In this document: positions 7,714 through 15,389 of the stretch, piece by piece
Position numbering within the stretch: the first letter of the stretch is position 1
Layout: each line of letters starts with the position of its first letter
IMG/VR virus record: IMGVR_UViG_3300008111_000998
Coordinates: 1-47,005 of that record
Length of the DNA: 47,005 nt
From: a virus
Strand: one strand, 5' to 3'
Notes under the pieces: model-generated
Told to the model about the DNA's origin: nothing
The model's input: the letters and a program-made list of their open reading frames with translations, nothing else
Databases searched by the model: none
Made by a program: the position numbers and the translations under genes

Positions 7714-8108
7714 ATAAAAAAATGACAGATAAATTTTTTGACGGTCCTGACGATAAAGACGACAGCGAAGCACCTTGGGATGATATTGTCCGAGAAGACT
7801 TCCATATTGCTGTGTACAGAGACAAATATCCTGTAACAGAAGGACATCTATTGTTTGTCCCCAAATACAATACAGTGACTATTGTAATGCAGGCTATGGA
7901 TGATGCACTACGCGAAGGTCGTAGAGGTGTTGAACTAGGCGAGTGGGACGGTTTTAATGTAGGTATTAACTACGGTGAAGCAAGTGGTCAAACAGTTATG
8001 TGGCCTCATGTACATATGATTCCTAGACGCAATGGCGATATGGAAGATCCTAGAGGAGGCGTAAGACATGTTATTCCAGAACGTGGTAACTACAAAAAAG
8101 AAACATAA
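7710..8108 (+). CDS. HIT-family nucleotide hydrolase/transferase
   Basis: The protein has 132 residues. It has the HIT layout: FHIAVYRDKYPVTEGHLLFVPK, a helix, GFNVGINYGEASGQT, and the histidine motif. HIT enzymes hydrolyse dinucleoside polyphosphates or AMP-linked compounds, with the middle His as nucleophile. Here the triad reads W98-P-H100-V-H102-MIPR, so the first His is Trp while the central and last His remain. The start may be GTG at 7710, overlapping the preceding stop, or ATG at 7722; neither has a clear ribosome site. Confidence 0.85.
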   Translation: MNKKMTDKFFDGPDDKDDSEAPWDDIVREDFHIAVYRDKYPVTEGHLLFVPKYNTVTIVMQAMDDALREGRRGVELGEWDGFNVGINYGEASGQTVMWPHVHMIPRRNGDMEDPRGGVRHVIPERGNYKKET

Positions 8109-8118
8109 AAAAATAGAT

Positions 8119-8358
8119 ATGCCTACTAAACCAGAGTGGTATCAAAATGATATACCTAGTGATCAAGTAATTACTGTCAAGTGGCACAATCAAAACAGTC
8201 ATTGGTGGAATGAAACGTGTGCCAGTGTACTAGAAGTATTTGGATTGCCCGGTGGAAGGTTTTATTACAAACCTTATCCAGACTATATGACATTTACTTT
8301 TAAAACAAAAAAAGATGCCAATTTATGTCGTATATTATTAAGGGAAAGGTTAGTATGA
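8119..8358 (+). CDS. small hypothetical protein
   Basis: The protein has 79 residues from ATG at 8119, just after the HIT gene's stop; the frame also opens upstream at 8068 within that gene. The sequence is MPTKPEWYQNDIPSDQVITV at the start, followed by Trp/His-rich KWHNQNSHWWNETC and a basic end. It shares a 4-base overlap with the next gene. The function is unknown. Confidence 0.55.
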   Translation: MPTKPEWYQNDIPSDQVITVKWHNQNSHWWNETCASVLEVFGLPGGRFYYKPYPDYMTFTFKTKKDANLCRILLRERLV

Positions 8359-8645
8359 AATGGTTTAAAAAACTAGTAGCCAGTTGGGCAAGAGAAGGTA
8401 GAAATTATGAAGAAGATTGCGTACAGCCTAACAGATTAATCAGTACTGCTGAATGTGCTTCAATTAATGATGACCCTGTACTAAACTTTAAAATCTATTC
8501 AGCAGTAGGTGGCAAGGTTGTAGAGTTTAGACGTTATGATCGCAGGAGTGATCGCAATGATTCTACTACTTACATTATTACTAACGATCAAGACTTTGGT
8601 GATAGAATTAGTAAAATTGCAACAATGGAACAATTAAAATTATGA
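8355..8645 (+). CDS. small hypothetical phage protein
   Basis: The protein has 96 residues from ATG at 8355, which lies in an ATGA junction and has the purine-rich GGGAAAGG at 8342-8349 as ribosome site. It begins with an amphipathic basic helix (MKWFKKLVASWAREGRNYEE), then a beta segment with RRYDRRSDRND. I recall proteins with this kind of start as common, unassigned small proteins of marine T4-like phages. Confidence 0.6.
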   Translation: MKWFKKLVASWAREGRNYEEDCVQPNRLISTAECASINDDPVLNFKIYSAVGGKVVEFRRYDRRSDRNDSTTYIITNDQDFGDRISKIATMEQLKL

Positions 8646-8992
8646 ATCCACAGACCCCAGCACAGGGTGTGCTACTGGTCACCGACTGGGGCACATCAAA
8701 GATGTATAAAGCAGTATGTGAGTGTGCCAACGACGACTGTACACATACAATTGACATTGAAGCAGAAGACACAGGTGTTAATGTAACCATTTACACAAAA
8801 ACTAGAACAAACTTTTGGTCCAAATCTCGATGGCGGCACATTTGGAATCTATTAACCAAAGGATATACTGAGCTCGAAACTTGTATTATTATGCGTAAAC
8901 AGGTTGCTCTTAACTATGCAAATGTGTTACAATTAGCAGTAAAGGACGTAGAAGAATTGAGGAACAAACATGGAAAAGATCAAAGTAAGTGA
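8642..8992 (+). CDS. conserved phage protein of unknown function
   Basis: The protein has 116 residues. It has a Cys-rich early segment (VCECANDDCTH) that could hold a metal, a beta segment VNVTIYTKTRTNFW, and SRWRHIWNLLTKGYTELET, then a helical end. This layout recurs in my memory of T4-like marine phages with no known role. It overlaps queE by 23 bases. Confidence 0.7.
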   Translation: MNPQTPAQGVLLVTDWGTSKMYKAVCECANDDCTHTIDIEAEDTGVNVTIYTKTRTNFWSKSRWRHIWNLLTKGYTELETCIIMRKQVALNYANVLQLAVKDVEELRNKHGKDQSK

Positions 8993-9842
8993 AATGTTTT
9001 ATTCGGCGCAAGGAGAAGGACGCTTTGTAGGTGTCCCTTCTGTTTTCTTGCGTACATTTGGATGTAACTTTAAGTGTGCTGGATTTGGCATGCCTAAAGG
9101 CCAGTTAACTACTGAAGCAGATGCTGTAGCAGAGCAACAGATTTCTTTTAACAAATGGAAAACTTTTGAAGAGCTGCCGTTGGTAACTACAGGCTGTGAC
9201 AGCTATGCCAGCTGGCATCCAGCATTTAAGGATTTAAGTCCTTACTATTCATTAGATGAATGTATAGGCAAAATGTTAGATCTTACACCTAACAAACGCT
9301 GGACACAGGACAACGGTAATGATGTTCATTTAGTTATCACTGGCGGAGAGCCGTTGCTAGGATGGCAACAGTTATATACTCCATTATTAAAGAATCCTCT
9401 TATGCAGGATCTATGGAATGTAACTTTTGAAACTAATGGCACTCAAAAGCTCTATGAGCAGTTAAAGGTATTCATTGCATGGAATTGGAATGAGCATACA
9501 GGTAGAGAAGTTACCTTTAGTGTAAGTCCAAAATTAAGTGCCAGTGGTGAAGACTGGAATGATACTATTAAGCCTGAAGTAATTATTGACTATCAGGAAG
9601 TGGGTTTTGTGTATCTTAAATTTGTAGTGTCTACACTAGAAGATTTAGAAGAAGTAGATCGTGCAGTTGGGGTTTATAGACGTGCAGGATTTAGAGGGCC
9701 TGTGTATCTTATGCCAGTAGGCGGAGTTGTCAGTGTTTATGACAACAATAGAATACACATTGCAGATGAAGCATTAAAAAGAGGTTACTACTATAGTCCA
9801 CGTTTACACGTTGACTTATGGGGTAACGGATGGGGGAAATAA
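8970..9842 (+). CDS. queE: 7-carboxy-7-deazaguanine synthase-like radical SAM protein (QueE)
   Basis: The protein has 290 residues. QueE rearranges carboxy-tetrahydropterin to CDG using SAM and a 4Fe-4S cluster. The family's start (EMFYSAQGEGRFVGVPSVFL) and GGEP SAM-binding motif (VITGGEPLLG) are clear. The cluster region has C32 and C36 but Phe at position 39, where the standard CX3CX2C motif has its third Cys; C76 in TTGCDSYASW may supply it. An insertion of about 45 residues separates these. FolE is encoded 2.2 kb upstream. Partner enzymes QueD and QueC are not in the window, so the host may supply them. Confidence 0.88.
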   Translation: MEKIKVSEMFYSAQGEGRFVGVPSVFLRTFGCNFKCAGFGMPKGQLTTEADAVAEQQISFNKWKTFEELPLVTTGCDSYASWHPAFKDLSPYYSLDECIGKMLDLTPNKRWTQDNGNDVHLVITGGEPLLGWQQLYTPLLKNPLMQDLWNVTFETNGTQKLYEQLKVFIAWNWNEHTGREVTFSVSPKLSASGEDWNDTIKPEVIIDYQEVGFVYLKFVVSTLEDLEEVDRAVGVYRRAGFRGPVYLMPVGGVVSVYDNNRIHIADEALKRGYYYSPRLHVDLWGNGWGK

Positions 9843-10291
9843 TGAAAAACTTATTAAGAAAAATATTTGGTCTTGACCAATTAGAAGAAGCTGTTGTCGT
9901 TGCTCGTCAAAAACTTGAAGAGGCAGAAAAATCTAAACAAGAAGTAGAAGCATCACTTCAGAAAGCTCTTAAAGAAGAAGAACTGGCTAAACTTACACCT
10001 AAAGAACGTGCTACTGCCAAAGGCGAACCTTGGGTGGCGGTGTTAGACACCCATGTAAACAAAGACAATATTCGCAACGGCTTTTTTGAGCTTGACTGGA
10101 ATGCAGAGTTTGTGTTACAATTGAAACAGGCTGGATACGGCTTTGACGGTGATCCGGATGAAGAAATTGTAGATCGTTGGTTTAGAGATTTGGCTAGAAA
10201 CATTTTAGGTGAGGAAGGTCAAGTCACTACTCGTGGCGCAGGATTTATAAATGTTATTCCAATTTCAAAAGGCAAATCAGAGGTTTCATGA
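9842..10291 (+). CDS. coiled-coil conserved phage protein
   Basis: The protein has 149 residues from ATG at 9842 in the TAATG junction after queE (ribosome site GGGGGA). Residues about 15-55 form a long charged coiled coil (LEEAVVVARQKLEEAEKSKQ). The second part has IRNGFFELDWNAEFVLQL and GFDGDPDEEIVDRWFRDLA, a conserved phage block I recall from marine viruses without an assigned function. It overlaps the exonuclease gene by 4 bases. Confidence 0.7.
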   Translation: MKNLLRKIFGLDQLEEAVVVARQKLEEAEKSKQEVEASLQKALKEEELAKLTPKERATAKGEPWVAVLDTHVNKDNIRNGFFELDWNAEFVLQLKQAGYGFDGDPDEEIVDRWFRDLARNILGEEGQVTTRGAGFINVIPISKGKSEVS

Positions 10292-11253
10292 CATATATTT
10301 TAGTAGACACAGCTAATACATTCTTTCGTGCTCGTCACGTTATTCGTGGTGATGCTGACATTAAGTTAGGCATGGCCTTACATATTACATTCAACAGTAT
10401 TAAGAAAGCTTGGCAAGACTTTAATGGTAGTCATGTTGTGTTCTGTCTTGAAGGTCGGTCGTGGCGCAAAGACTACTACAAGCCTTACAAAGCTAATCGA
10501 GCAGAAACTCGTGCGGCAATGACGGTTAAGGAACAAGAAGAAGATAAATTATTCTGGGAAACGTTTGATGCGTTCAAAGATTTTGTTATCAATAAGACTA
10601 ACTCTACTGTACTTCAAAATTCAGTGTTAGAAGCAGATGATCTTATTGCTGGTTGGATTGCCGATCATCCCAATGATGATCATGTGATTATCTCAACAGA
10701 CAGCGACTTTCATCAGCTGATCGCACCTACTGTTAAGCAGTACAACGGTGTAGCAGAGACACTTACTACTATTGAAGGCATATTTGATAAGAAAGGCAAA
10801 CTAGTAGTTGATACAAAAACTAAAGAGCCTAAAGACATTCCTAATCCAGAATGGATCTTATTTGAAAAATGTATGCGAGGCGATAGCAGTGATAACGTCT
10901 TTTCAGCATACCCTAAAGTACGTAAAAATAAATTACAAGAAGCATTTAACGACAGAACCAATAAAGGCTTCGCGTGGAACAACATGATGTTGCAACGTTG
11001 GGTCGACCACGAAGGTGAAGAACACCGTGTGCTCGACGACTATGAACGCAATCGTCGACTAATTGATTTAAAGCATCAACCGGATCATATTAAATCTATT
11101 ATTAAAGAGACTATTACTGAAAATAGTAAAACTAAAACCGTTGATCAAGTAGGCATACGTCTTCTTAAGTTCTGTCAGCTATATGATATGAAAAGAATGA
11201 TGGATAGTATTCAGCAATATGCAGAACCCCTACAGGCAAAATACAAGGAATAA
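10288..11253 (+). CDS. 5'-3' exonuclease / RNase H, FEN family
   Basis: The protein has 321 residues, similar to T4 RNase H. Such enzymes remove RNA primers and 5' flaps during phage DNA replication. Visible active-site features are the first Asp in MTYILVDTAN (D7), the bridging-region sequence WRKDYYKPYKANR, EADDLIAGW, and ISTDSDFHQLI, which together give the acidic metal-binding cluster. A later ECMRGDSSDN-like stretch (KCMRGDSSDNVFS) matches the helix-hairpin-helix start. It is coupled to the upstream gene by ATGA. The host or another phage region must supply the rest of the replisome. Confidence 0.9.
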   Translation: MTYILVDTANTFFRARHVIRGDADIKLGMALHITFNSIKKAWQDFNGSHVVFCLEGRSWRKDYYKPYKANRAETRAAMTVKEQEEDKLFWETFDAFKDFVINKTNSTVLQNSVLEADDLIAGWIADHPNDDHVIISTDSDFHQLIAPTVKQYNGVAETLTTIEGIFDKKGKLVVDTKTKEPKDIPNPEWILFEKCMRGDSSDNVFSAYPKVRKNKLQEAFNDRTNKGFAWNNMMLQRWVDHEGEEHRVLDDYERNRRLIDLKHQPDHIKSIIKETITENSKTKTVDQVGIRLLKFCQLYDMKRMMDSIQQYAEPLQAKYKE

Positions 11254-11257
11254 CACA

Positions 11258-11737
11258 ATGACAGAATTTCAAGCTAAACCTATTGTAGATGGAAAATTTT
11301 GGATCGTTGAACAAAACGGTGAAAAGATCGGTACGCTATCTAAAAAAGAAAATAATAGATTTGTTTTGAGTAGCAAAGATGGTTCAAGTTTCTTTGGTAA
11401 AAAGGAAGAAATTATCAAAGCATTTGGTAAGGATTTTTTTCAAGCAAAGATTAAAACTACCATGAGTAACGAGGTAGTAAGAGATGTTTACAGTTATCCG
11501 ACTAGCTGCCATCCTTACAATCCAATGTTTAATGTTCAAAAGAAGTTACCGTTGTTTACAAAGAGTCCGGATAGTAAAAGTCTTTACTGTGCAGGATACT
11601 ATGTAATTAGATTTGATAAAGGCTGGGTTAAGAGCTTCTGTCCAAAGCTAATTACTATTGAACGTTACGAAAACAAAGGTCCGTTTAAAACAGAATTAGA
11701 AATGAAACAGGTGCTATCAAATGCCAGATCCGATTAA
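11258..11737 (+). CDS. conserved phage protein of unknown function
   Basis: The protein has 159 residues from ATG at 11258, with AAGGA at 11246-11250 as ribosome site; an earlier in-frame ATG at 11219 lies in the exonuclease gene and lacks one. The sequence has SYPTSCHPYNPMFNVQKKLP, LYCAGYYVIRFDKGW and SFCPKLITIERYENKGPFK, a set of blocks I recall as common in marine phages. It is soluble. It overlaps the next gene by 17 bases. Confidence 0.68.
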   Translation: MTEFQAKPIVDGKFWIVEQNGEKIGTLSKKENNRFVLSSKDGSSFFGKKEEIIKAFGKDFFQAKIKTTMSNEVVRDVYSYPTSCHPYNPMFNVQKKLPLFTKSPDSKSLYCAGYYVIRFDKGWVKSFCPKLITIERYENKGPFKTELEMKQVLSNARSD

Positions 11738-11954
11738 TACTATTCCTATTCAGCAGTTTATACAGCAGGTAAAGGCCGCTGAACTAGGACAGCAACGTGA
11801 AATAAAGCTAGATATTAAAAATGCTAAACTATTGGCACTTTGTCTAGCAGAAGTAAGTGCTAAACTACTAGAAAATTACGACGGATTACTGAATAAAATG
11901 CAGGCTGCTCAATCCGAGGAAATTGTAATTAAGCTAGACGGTGGTGGTCTATAA
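11721..11954 (+). CDS. small helical hypothetical protein
   Basis: This 77-residue protein is predicted to be helical throughout (IQQFIQQVKAAELG, LLALCLAEVSAKLLENYDGL) and ends EIVIKLDGGGL. It starts within the end of the preceding gene. No domain is recognised; a structural or assembly role is possible. Confidence 0.58.
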   Translation: MPDPINTIPIQQFIQQVKAAELGQQREIKLDIKNAKLLALCLAEVSAKLLENYDGLLNKMQAAQSEEIVIKLDGGGL

Positions 11955-11963
11955 CTAAAAACG

Positions 11964-11997
11964 GATAAATATATGCGTAGTTAAAAGGACGCATATA
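11964..11997 (+). promoter_or_regulatory. late-promoter-like motif inside a ribosome-site hairpin
   Basis: GATAAATA (11964-11971) matches the T4 late promoter core ATAAATA. A perfect 9-bp inverted repeat follows: TATATGCGT (11970-11978) pairs with ACGCATATA (11989-11997). The 10-base loop holds the ribosome site AAAAGG (11983-11988) of the gene starting at 12000. RNA starting about 6 bases after the late motif would lack most of the left arm. Confidence 0.5.
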
Positions 11998-11999
11998 AC

Positions 12000-12284
12000 A
12001 TGAGTAGGCCAAAACCAAAAGTTTTGCTCGAATATACAAATAAAAAAACGTATAAGACAGAACAAGTATTAGATTCAGAAGCTATATGGGCTGTGTTTTA
12101 CAAAAATCAGCCATTTAATCTCAAAAGCTTTAATAGCCTCACCAGCTATCCTGGACCAAAATACAAAAAAGTAAGTTTCTCCAATCCTGGACATGCTATT
12201 AATCTAGCCAAGAAGCTGAATAGAATGTTTAACAGTGACGATTTCCAAGTGGTCAAACTGACTGCTGGTGAAATACTTAAATGA
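12000..12284 (+). CDS. conserved phage protein of unknown function
   Basis: The protein has 94 residues. It has blocks I recall from many marine phages: KPKVLLEYTNKKTYKTEQVL, AIWAVFYKNQPFNL, SYPGPKYKKVSFSNPGHA and a helical end. It is basic and soluble. The start is set by the ATG after AAAAGGA, which sits in a hairpin loop. It overlaps the next gene by 4 bases. It may be expressed late because of the upstream motif. Confidence 0.7.
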   Translation: MSRPKPKVLLEYTNKKTYKTEQVLDSEAIWAVFYKNQPFNLKSFNSLTSYPGPKYKKVSFSNPGHAINLAKKLNRMFNSDDFQVVKLTAGEILK

Positions 12285-12679
12285 TATCTAGAGAAACATT
12301 TACTAAAATTTTCCTTAAGGAGATGAGTCGTAGTACGGACGAAGCAAATGTACGGCTGCATCTTCACAAATGGTGGCAAAGTAAACGAACCAAAGAGGGT
12401 GGCGGGTTACGTTTAAGTTTAGAAGGCTACGAATTCATAGTGAGCGAACTAAATCTAAAAGAATACGAAATTCCATTTAACGAAAAAATTGAACTGAGTC
12501 CTCAAACTATAATATTTTTTGATCAGTTTTTGGACAGTCCTTATTTTTTAACCAATCAAAGTCTTACCGTTTTCAACGAGAAAAAGGCATTTGAGCTATA
12601 TATGTTTTCGGACGACATTCGAAAATACGGGCTAATCAAAGCTATAAACAATCAAAAAGATATCGCCCAAACTGACTAA
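12281..12679 (+). CDS. hypothetical phage protein
   Basis: The protein has 132 residues. A basic, helical N-terminus (TKIFLKEMSRSTDEANVRLH and LHKWWQSKRTKEGG) is followed by a segment with GYEFIVSELNLKEYEIPF and a helical, charged end. The start overlaps the previous stop (ATGA). It is the last gene before the strong promoter at 12696. Confidence 0.62.
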   Translation: MISRETFTKIFLKEMSRSTDEANVRLHLHKWWQSKRTKEGGGLRLSLEGYEFIVSELNLKEYEIPFNEKIELSPQTIIFFDQFLDSPYFLTNQSLTVFNEKKAFELYMFSDDIRKYGLIKAINNQKDIAQTD

Positions 12680-12777
12680 AAACTCCAACAAGGCGTTGAC
12701 AACTAGATGCAACGGCAGTATAATAGATACATAGAACAGTTAGTTCTATAAAGTTTTTAACCTAACTAGGAGTTTTT
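12678..12777 (+). promoter_or_regulatory. inverted repeat that could mask the moxR-like ribosome site in read-through RNA
   Basis: AAAAACTCC (12678-12686) is a perfect 9-base complement of GGAGTTTTT (12769-12777), which includes the GGAG ribosome site. The first arm lies upstream of the promoter, so only RNA read through from the preceding genes could form this pairing. Promoter-initiated RNA would have the site free. Confidence 0.45.
12696..12724 (+). promoter_or_regulatory. perfect consensus sigma70 promoter before moxR-like gene
   Basis: TTGACA (12696-12701), exactly 17 bases, then TATAAT (12719-12724) form a full-consensus host-type promoter. A 7-bp hairpin (ATAGAAC/GTTCTAT, 12731-12749) would sit at the 5' end of its RNA. 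This is the usual sign of early or host-polymerase expression. Confidence 0.85.
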
Positions 12778-13869
12778 ATGAGCGAGATTAGTTCACGTAC
12801 CGTTGGCCCAAAGGCCGCAAAAAAGAGTCTGCGTCGTGCCTTTAAAGCCAATCGTCCGTTGTTCCTTTGGGGCCCCCCGGGTATTGGCAAGTCTGATATT
12901 GTCAAACAAATGGGCGAGGAACTCGACGCTCATGTAATTGATATCCGTTTGAGTCTTTGGGAACCCACTGACATTAAAGGTATCCCCTATTTTAATTCTG
13001 AGTCCAATCGTATGGAATGGGCTCCTCCTATCGAATTGCCAGATGCAGAGTTGGCAGCAAAACATGACAAGATCATTTTGTTCATGGACGAAATGAACTC
13101 TGCGGCTCCTGCTGTGCAGGCGGCGGCCTATCAGTTAGTGTTGAATCGTCGTGTTGGTACTTACCGCTTGCCTGACAACGTGCTCATCGTTGCCGCAGGT
13201 AACCGTGAAACTGACAAAGGTGTTACTTATCGTATGCCTGCTCCGTTGGCTAACCGCTTTGTTCACTTGGAAATGAAAGTAGACTGGGAAGATTACTTCC
13301 AGTGGGCTACTGACAATCGTATCCACAAGGATGTTGTTGGCTTCCTTACTTTCAGCAAGAAAGACCTCTACGACTTTGACCCAAAGGCTGCTTCACGTGC
13401 CTTTGCTACTCCCCGTTCATGGACCTTTGTATCCGAGCTGTTGTTTGATGACGATGAAGACGAAGGCACTTTGACTGACTTGGTAGCAGGTGCAGTTGGT
13501 GAAGGTCTTGCTGTTAAGTTCATGGCTCACCGCAAGATTGCAAGTAAGCTGCCTGATCCTACTCACATCTTAAAAGGCAAGGTAAAGAAGATGGACACTA
13601 AAGAAATTAGTGCCATGTACTCTTTGACTGTTAGCCTATGCTACGAATTGAAAGATTCTGCAGATAAGAATGCCAAAGATTGGAATGACCAAGTTAACTA
13701 CTTCTTCGAATTTATGATGAATAACTTTGAAACTGAATTGGTTGTTATGGGTACTAAACTTGCACTTACTCAATATCAATTGCCTTTGGATCCAGATGAG
13801 ATCAAATGCTTTGATGACTTCCATGCCAAATACGGTCGCTTCATTGCTGCCGCTACTGAAAAGCGTTAA
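12778..13869 (+). CDS. MoxR-type AAA+ ATPase
   Basis: The protein has 363 residues. Walker A is GPPGIGKS (32-39), Walker B IILFMDE (99-105), and the sensor 1 Asn sits in IVAAGNRE (about 137-144); MPAPLANRFVHLEM supplies the expected arginine. MoxR ATPases usually act as chaperones that assemble or activate metal-dependent complexes with a VWA-domain partner, and such a partner is encoded next at 13942. The gene has its own consensus promoter and an AGGAG ribosome site 7-8 bases before ATG. The G/C-richer, well-used codons hint at high expression. The target in phage infection is unknown. Confidence 0.9.
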   Translation: MSEISSRTVGPKAAKKSLRRAFKANRPLFLWGPPGIGKSDIVKQMGEELDAHVIDIRLSLWEPTDIKGIPYFNSESNRMEWAPPIELPDAELAAKHDKIILFMDEMNSAAPAVQAAAYQLVLNRRVGTYRLPDNVLIVAAGNRETDKGVTYRMPAPLANRFVHLEMKVDWEDYFQWATDNRIHKDVVGFLTFSKKDLYDFDPKAASRAFATPRSWTFVSELLFDDDEDEGTLTDLVAGAVGEGLAVKFMAHRKIASKLPDPTHILKGKVKKMDTKEISAMYSLTVSLCYELKDSADKNAKDWNDQVNYFFEFMMNNFETELVVMGTKLALTQYQLPLDPDEIKCFDDFHAKYGRFIAAATEKR

Positions 13870-13886
13870 TTTGGTTGTGGTACCAT

Positions 13887-13935
13887 TTGACAGGACCTTC
13901 GGGTCCTGTTATAATATATACTGTATAAACAGGAG
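13887..13935 (+). promoter_or_regulatory. consensus promoter with a UUCG hairpin in its spacer, overlapping an SD-masking repeat
   Basis: TTGACA (13887-13892), 17 bases, TATAAT (13910-13915) is a perfect sigma70-type promoter. Its spacer holds CAGGACC-TTCG-GGTCCTG (13891-13908), a stable hairpin with a classic cUUCGg loop, probably the end of the upstream mRNA. TCCTG (13904-13908) can also pair with CAGGA at 13930-13934, which covers the ribosome site AGGAG of the next gene. Transcripts from the promoter would begin near 13922 and lack the TCCTG. Confidence 0.75.
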
Positions 13936-13941
13936 CAAATT

Positions 13942-15111
13942 ATGACTCAACTAGATCCAGTTATTGACAAAATTGTAGTAGCCCGTGTAGGACTGCTACT
14001 TCGTCATCCGTTCTTTGGCAACATGGCTACTCGTCTTAAAATTGAGGAAGCCAGTGATTGGTGTATGACTGCCGCTACAGACGGACGCCACTTGTATTTT
14101 AATCGCGAGTTTTTTGAAAAGATGAGCGTTAAAGAAGTTGAGTTCGTAGTAGCTCATGAAATTCTTCACAATGTATTTGAGCATATGATGCGAGTTGAAG
14201 GACGCGATCCTCGCATTTGGAATGCGGCCGCAGATTATAGTGTTAACGGTACCCTTGTTCGTGATCGCATTGGCGACAGTCCTAAAGGTATTAAAATTTT
14301 CCATGATCCTAAACACTATGGTAAAAGTACAGAACAGATCTATGACGAGATCTATAACGACTTGGACGAGCAAGAACTTGCCGCACTGGGTCAACTGTTA
14401 GACGAACACATTGATTGGGAAAAAGACGGCAAGGATGGTCGCCCACAATACAGCAAAGATGAACTTAAAAAGATCCGTGACGAAATTAAAGAGCAGATGA
14501 TGCAGGCTGCTCAGGCAGCGGGTGCAGGAAATACTCCTGCAGAGATCCAACGCATGATCCGCGAATTGACTGAGCCTAAAATGAATTGGCGTGAAATTCT
14601 TCGCCAGCAAATTCAAAGTACTATCAAGAATGACTATACCTTTATGCGTCCTAATCGTAAAGCATGGCACATGAATGCTATTTTGCCAGGCACTAACTAC
14701 GATGAAACTATTGACATTTGTATTGCTATTGATATGAGTGGATCAATCGGCGATGACCAAGCTAAAGATTTTATTTCAGAAATCAAAGGCATTATGGACG
14801 AGTACAAAGACTATAAGATTAAACTGTGGTGCTTTGATACCAAAGTCTACAATGAACAAGACTTTGACGGCTACGGCGACGACATTATGGAATATGAAGT
14901 AATGGGCGGTGGTGGTACTGAATTTGATGCAAACTGGGACTATATGAAAGAGCACGATATCAGTCCTAAAAAGTTTATCATGTTTACAGACGGTTATCCT
15001 TGGGGTAGCTGGGGTGATGAAAATTACTGTGATACTGTATTCATTATCCATGGCAATGATAAAATTGTACCGCCATTTGGCGCTTATGCCTACTACGAGT
15101 CAAAAAATTAA
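13942..15111 (+). CDS. putative metallopeptidase with VWA-like domain (DUF2201 type)
   Basis: The protein has 389 residues. Zinc-protease motif HEILH is at 72-76 (VVAHEILHNVFEHM). The C-terminal part is a VWA-like domain with the metal-binding D264-M-S-G-S sequence, GGGGTEFDANW, and FTDGYPWG, which complete a MIDAS site. Between them lies a charged linker. This pairing with a MoxR ATPase (gene before) is the known arrangement of VWA/MoxR partners. The metal-dependent target is unknown. It overlaps the following gene by one base, and it has its own consensus promoter. Confidence 0.88.
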   Translation: MTQLDPVIDKIVVARVGLLLRHPFFGNMATRLKIEEASDWCMTAATDGRHLYFNREFFEKMSVKEVEFVVAHEILHNVFEHMMRVEGRDPRIWNAAADYSVNGTLVRDRIGDSPKGIKIFHDPKHYGKSTEQIYDEIYNDLDEQELAALGQLLDEHIDWEKDGKDGRPQYSKDELKKIRDEIKEQMMQAAQAAGAGNTPAEIQRMIRELTEPKMNWREILRQQIQSTIKNDYTFMRPNRKAWHMNAILPGTNYDETIDICIAIDMSGSIGDDQAKDFISEIKGIMDEYKDYKIKLWCFDTKVYNEQDFDGYGDDIMEYEVMGGGGTEFDANWDYMKEHDISPKKFIMFTDGYPWGSWGDENYCDTVFIIHGNDKIVPPFGAYAYYESKN

Positions 15112-15389
15112 TGGCACTAAAAAACGGTAAAGTAAATCCACTTAATGCTCTGGGCTTGCGGAAGGTTAACTTCCCAGCCCATCATTTTCACTATACTGCA
15201 CACAATAGATATACACCAACTGTTGTGAAGATGCTAGACACGTGGATATATCATAATCTTAACGGAAGATACTATGTAGGGCAATCAATTGACTTGATTG
15301 ACAATACAATAGTATTCACTACTAAAGTTGGATTTGAGCAAGAAAAAGAACTCAGTTTTTTCAGACTTGCCTGTCCACATTTAACTTAA
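15111..15389 (+). CDS. small conserved phage protein
   Basis: The protein has 92 residues. It starts in a TAATG junction directly after the VWA gene. The sequence has GLRKVNFPAHHFHYTAHNRY (His-rich) and KMLDTWIYHNLNGRYYVGQS. A close link with the moxR/VWA pair is likely from the coupling, but no function is recognised. Confidence 0.65.
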   Translation: MALKNGKVNPLNALGLRKVNFPAHHFHYTAHNRYTPTVVKMLDTWIYHNLNGRYYVGQSIDLIDNTIVFTTKVGFEQEKELSFFRLACPHLT

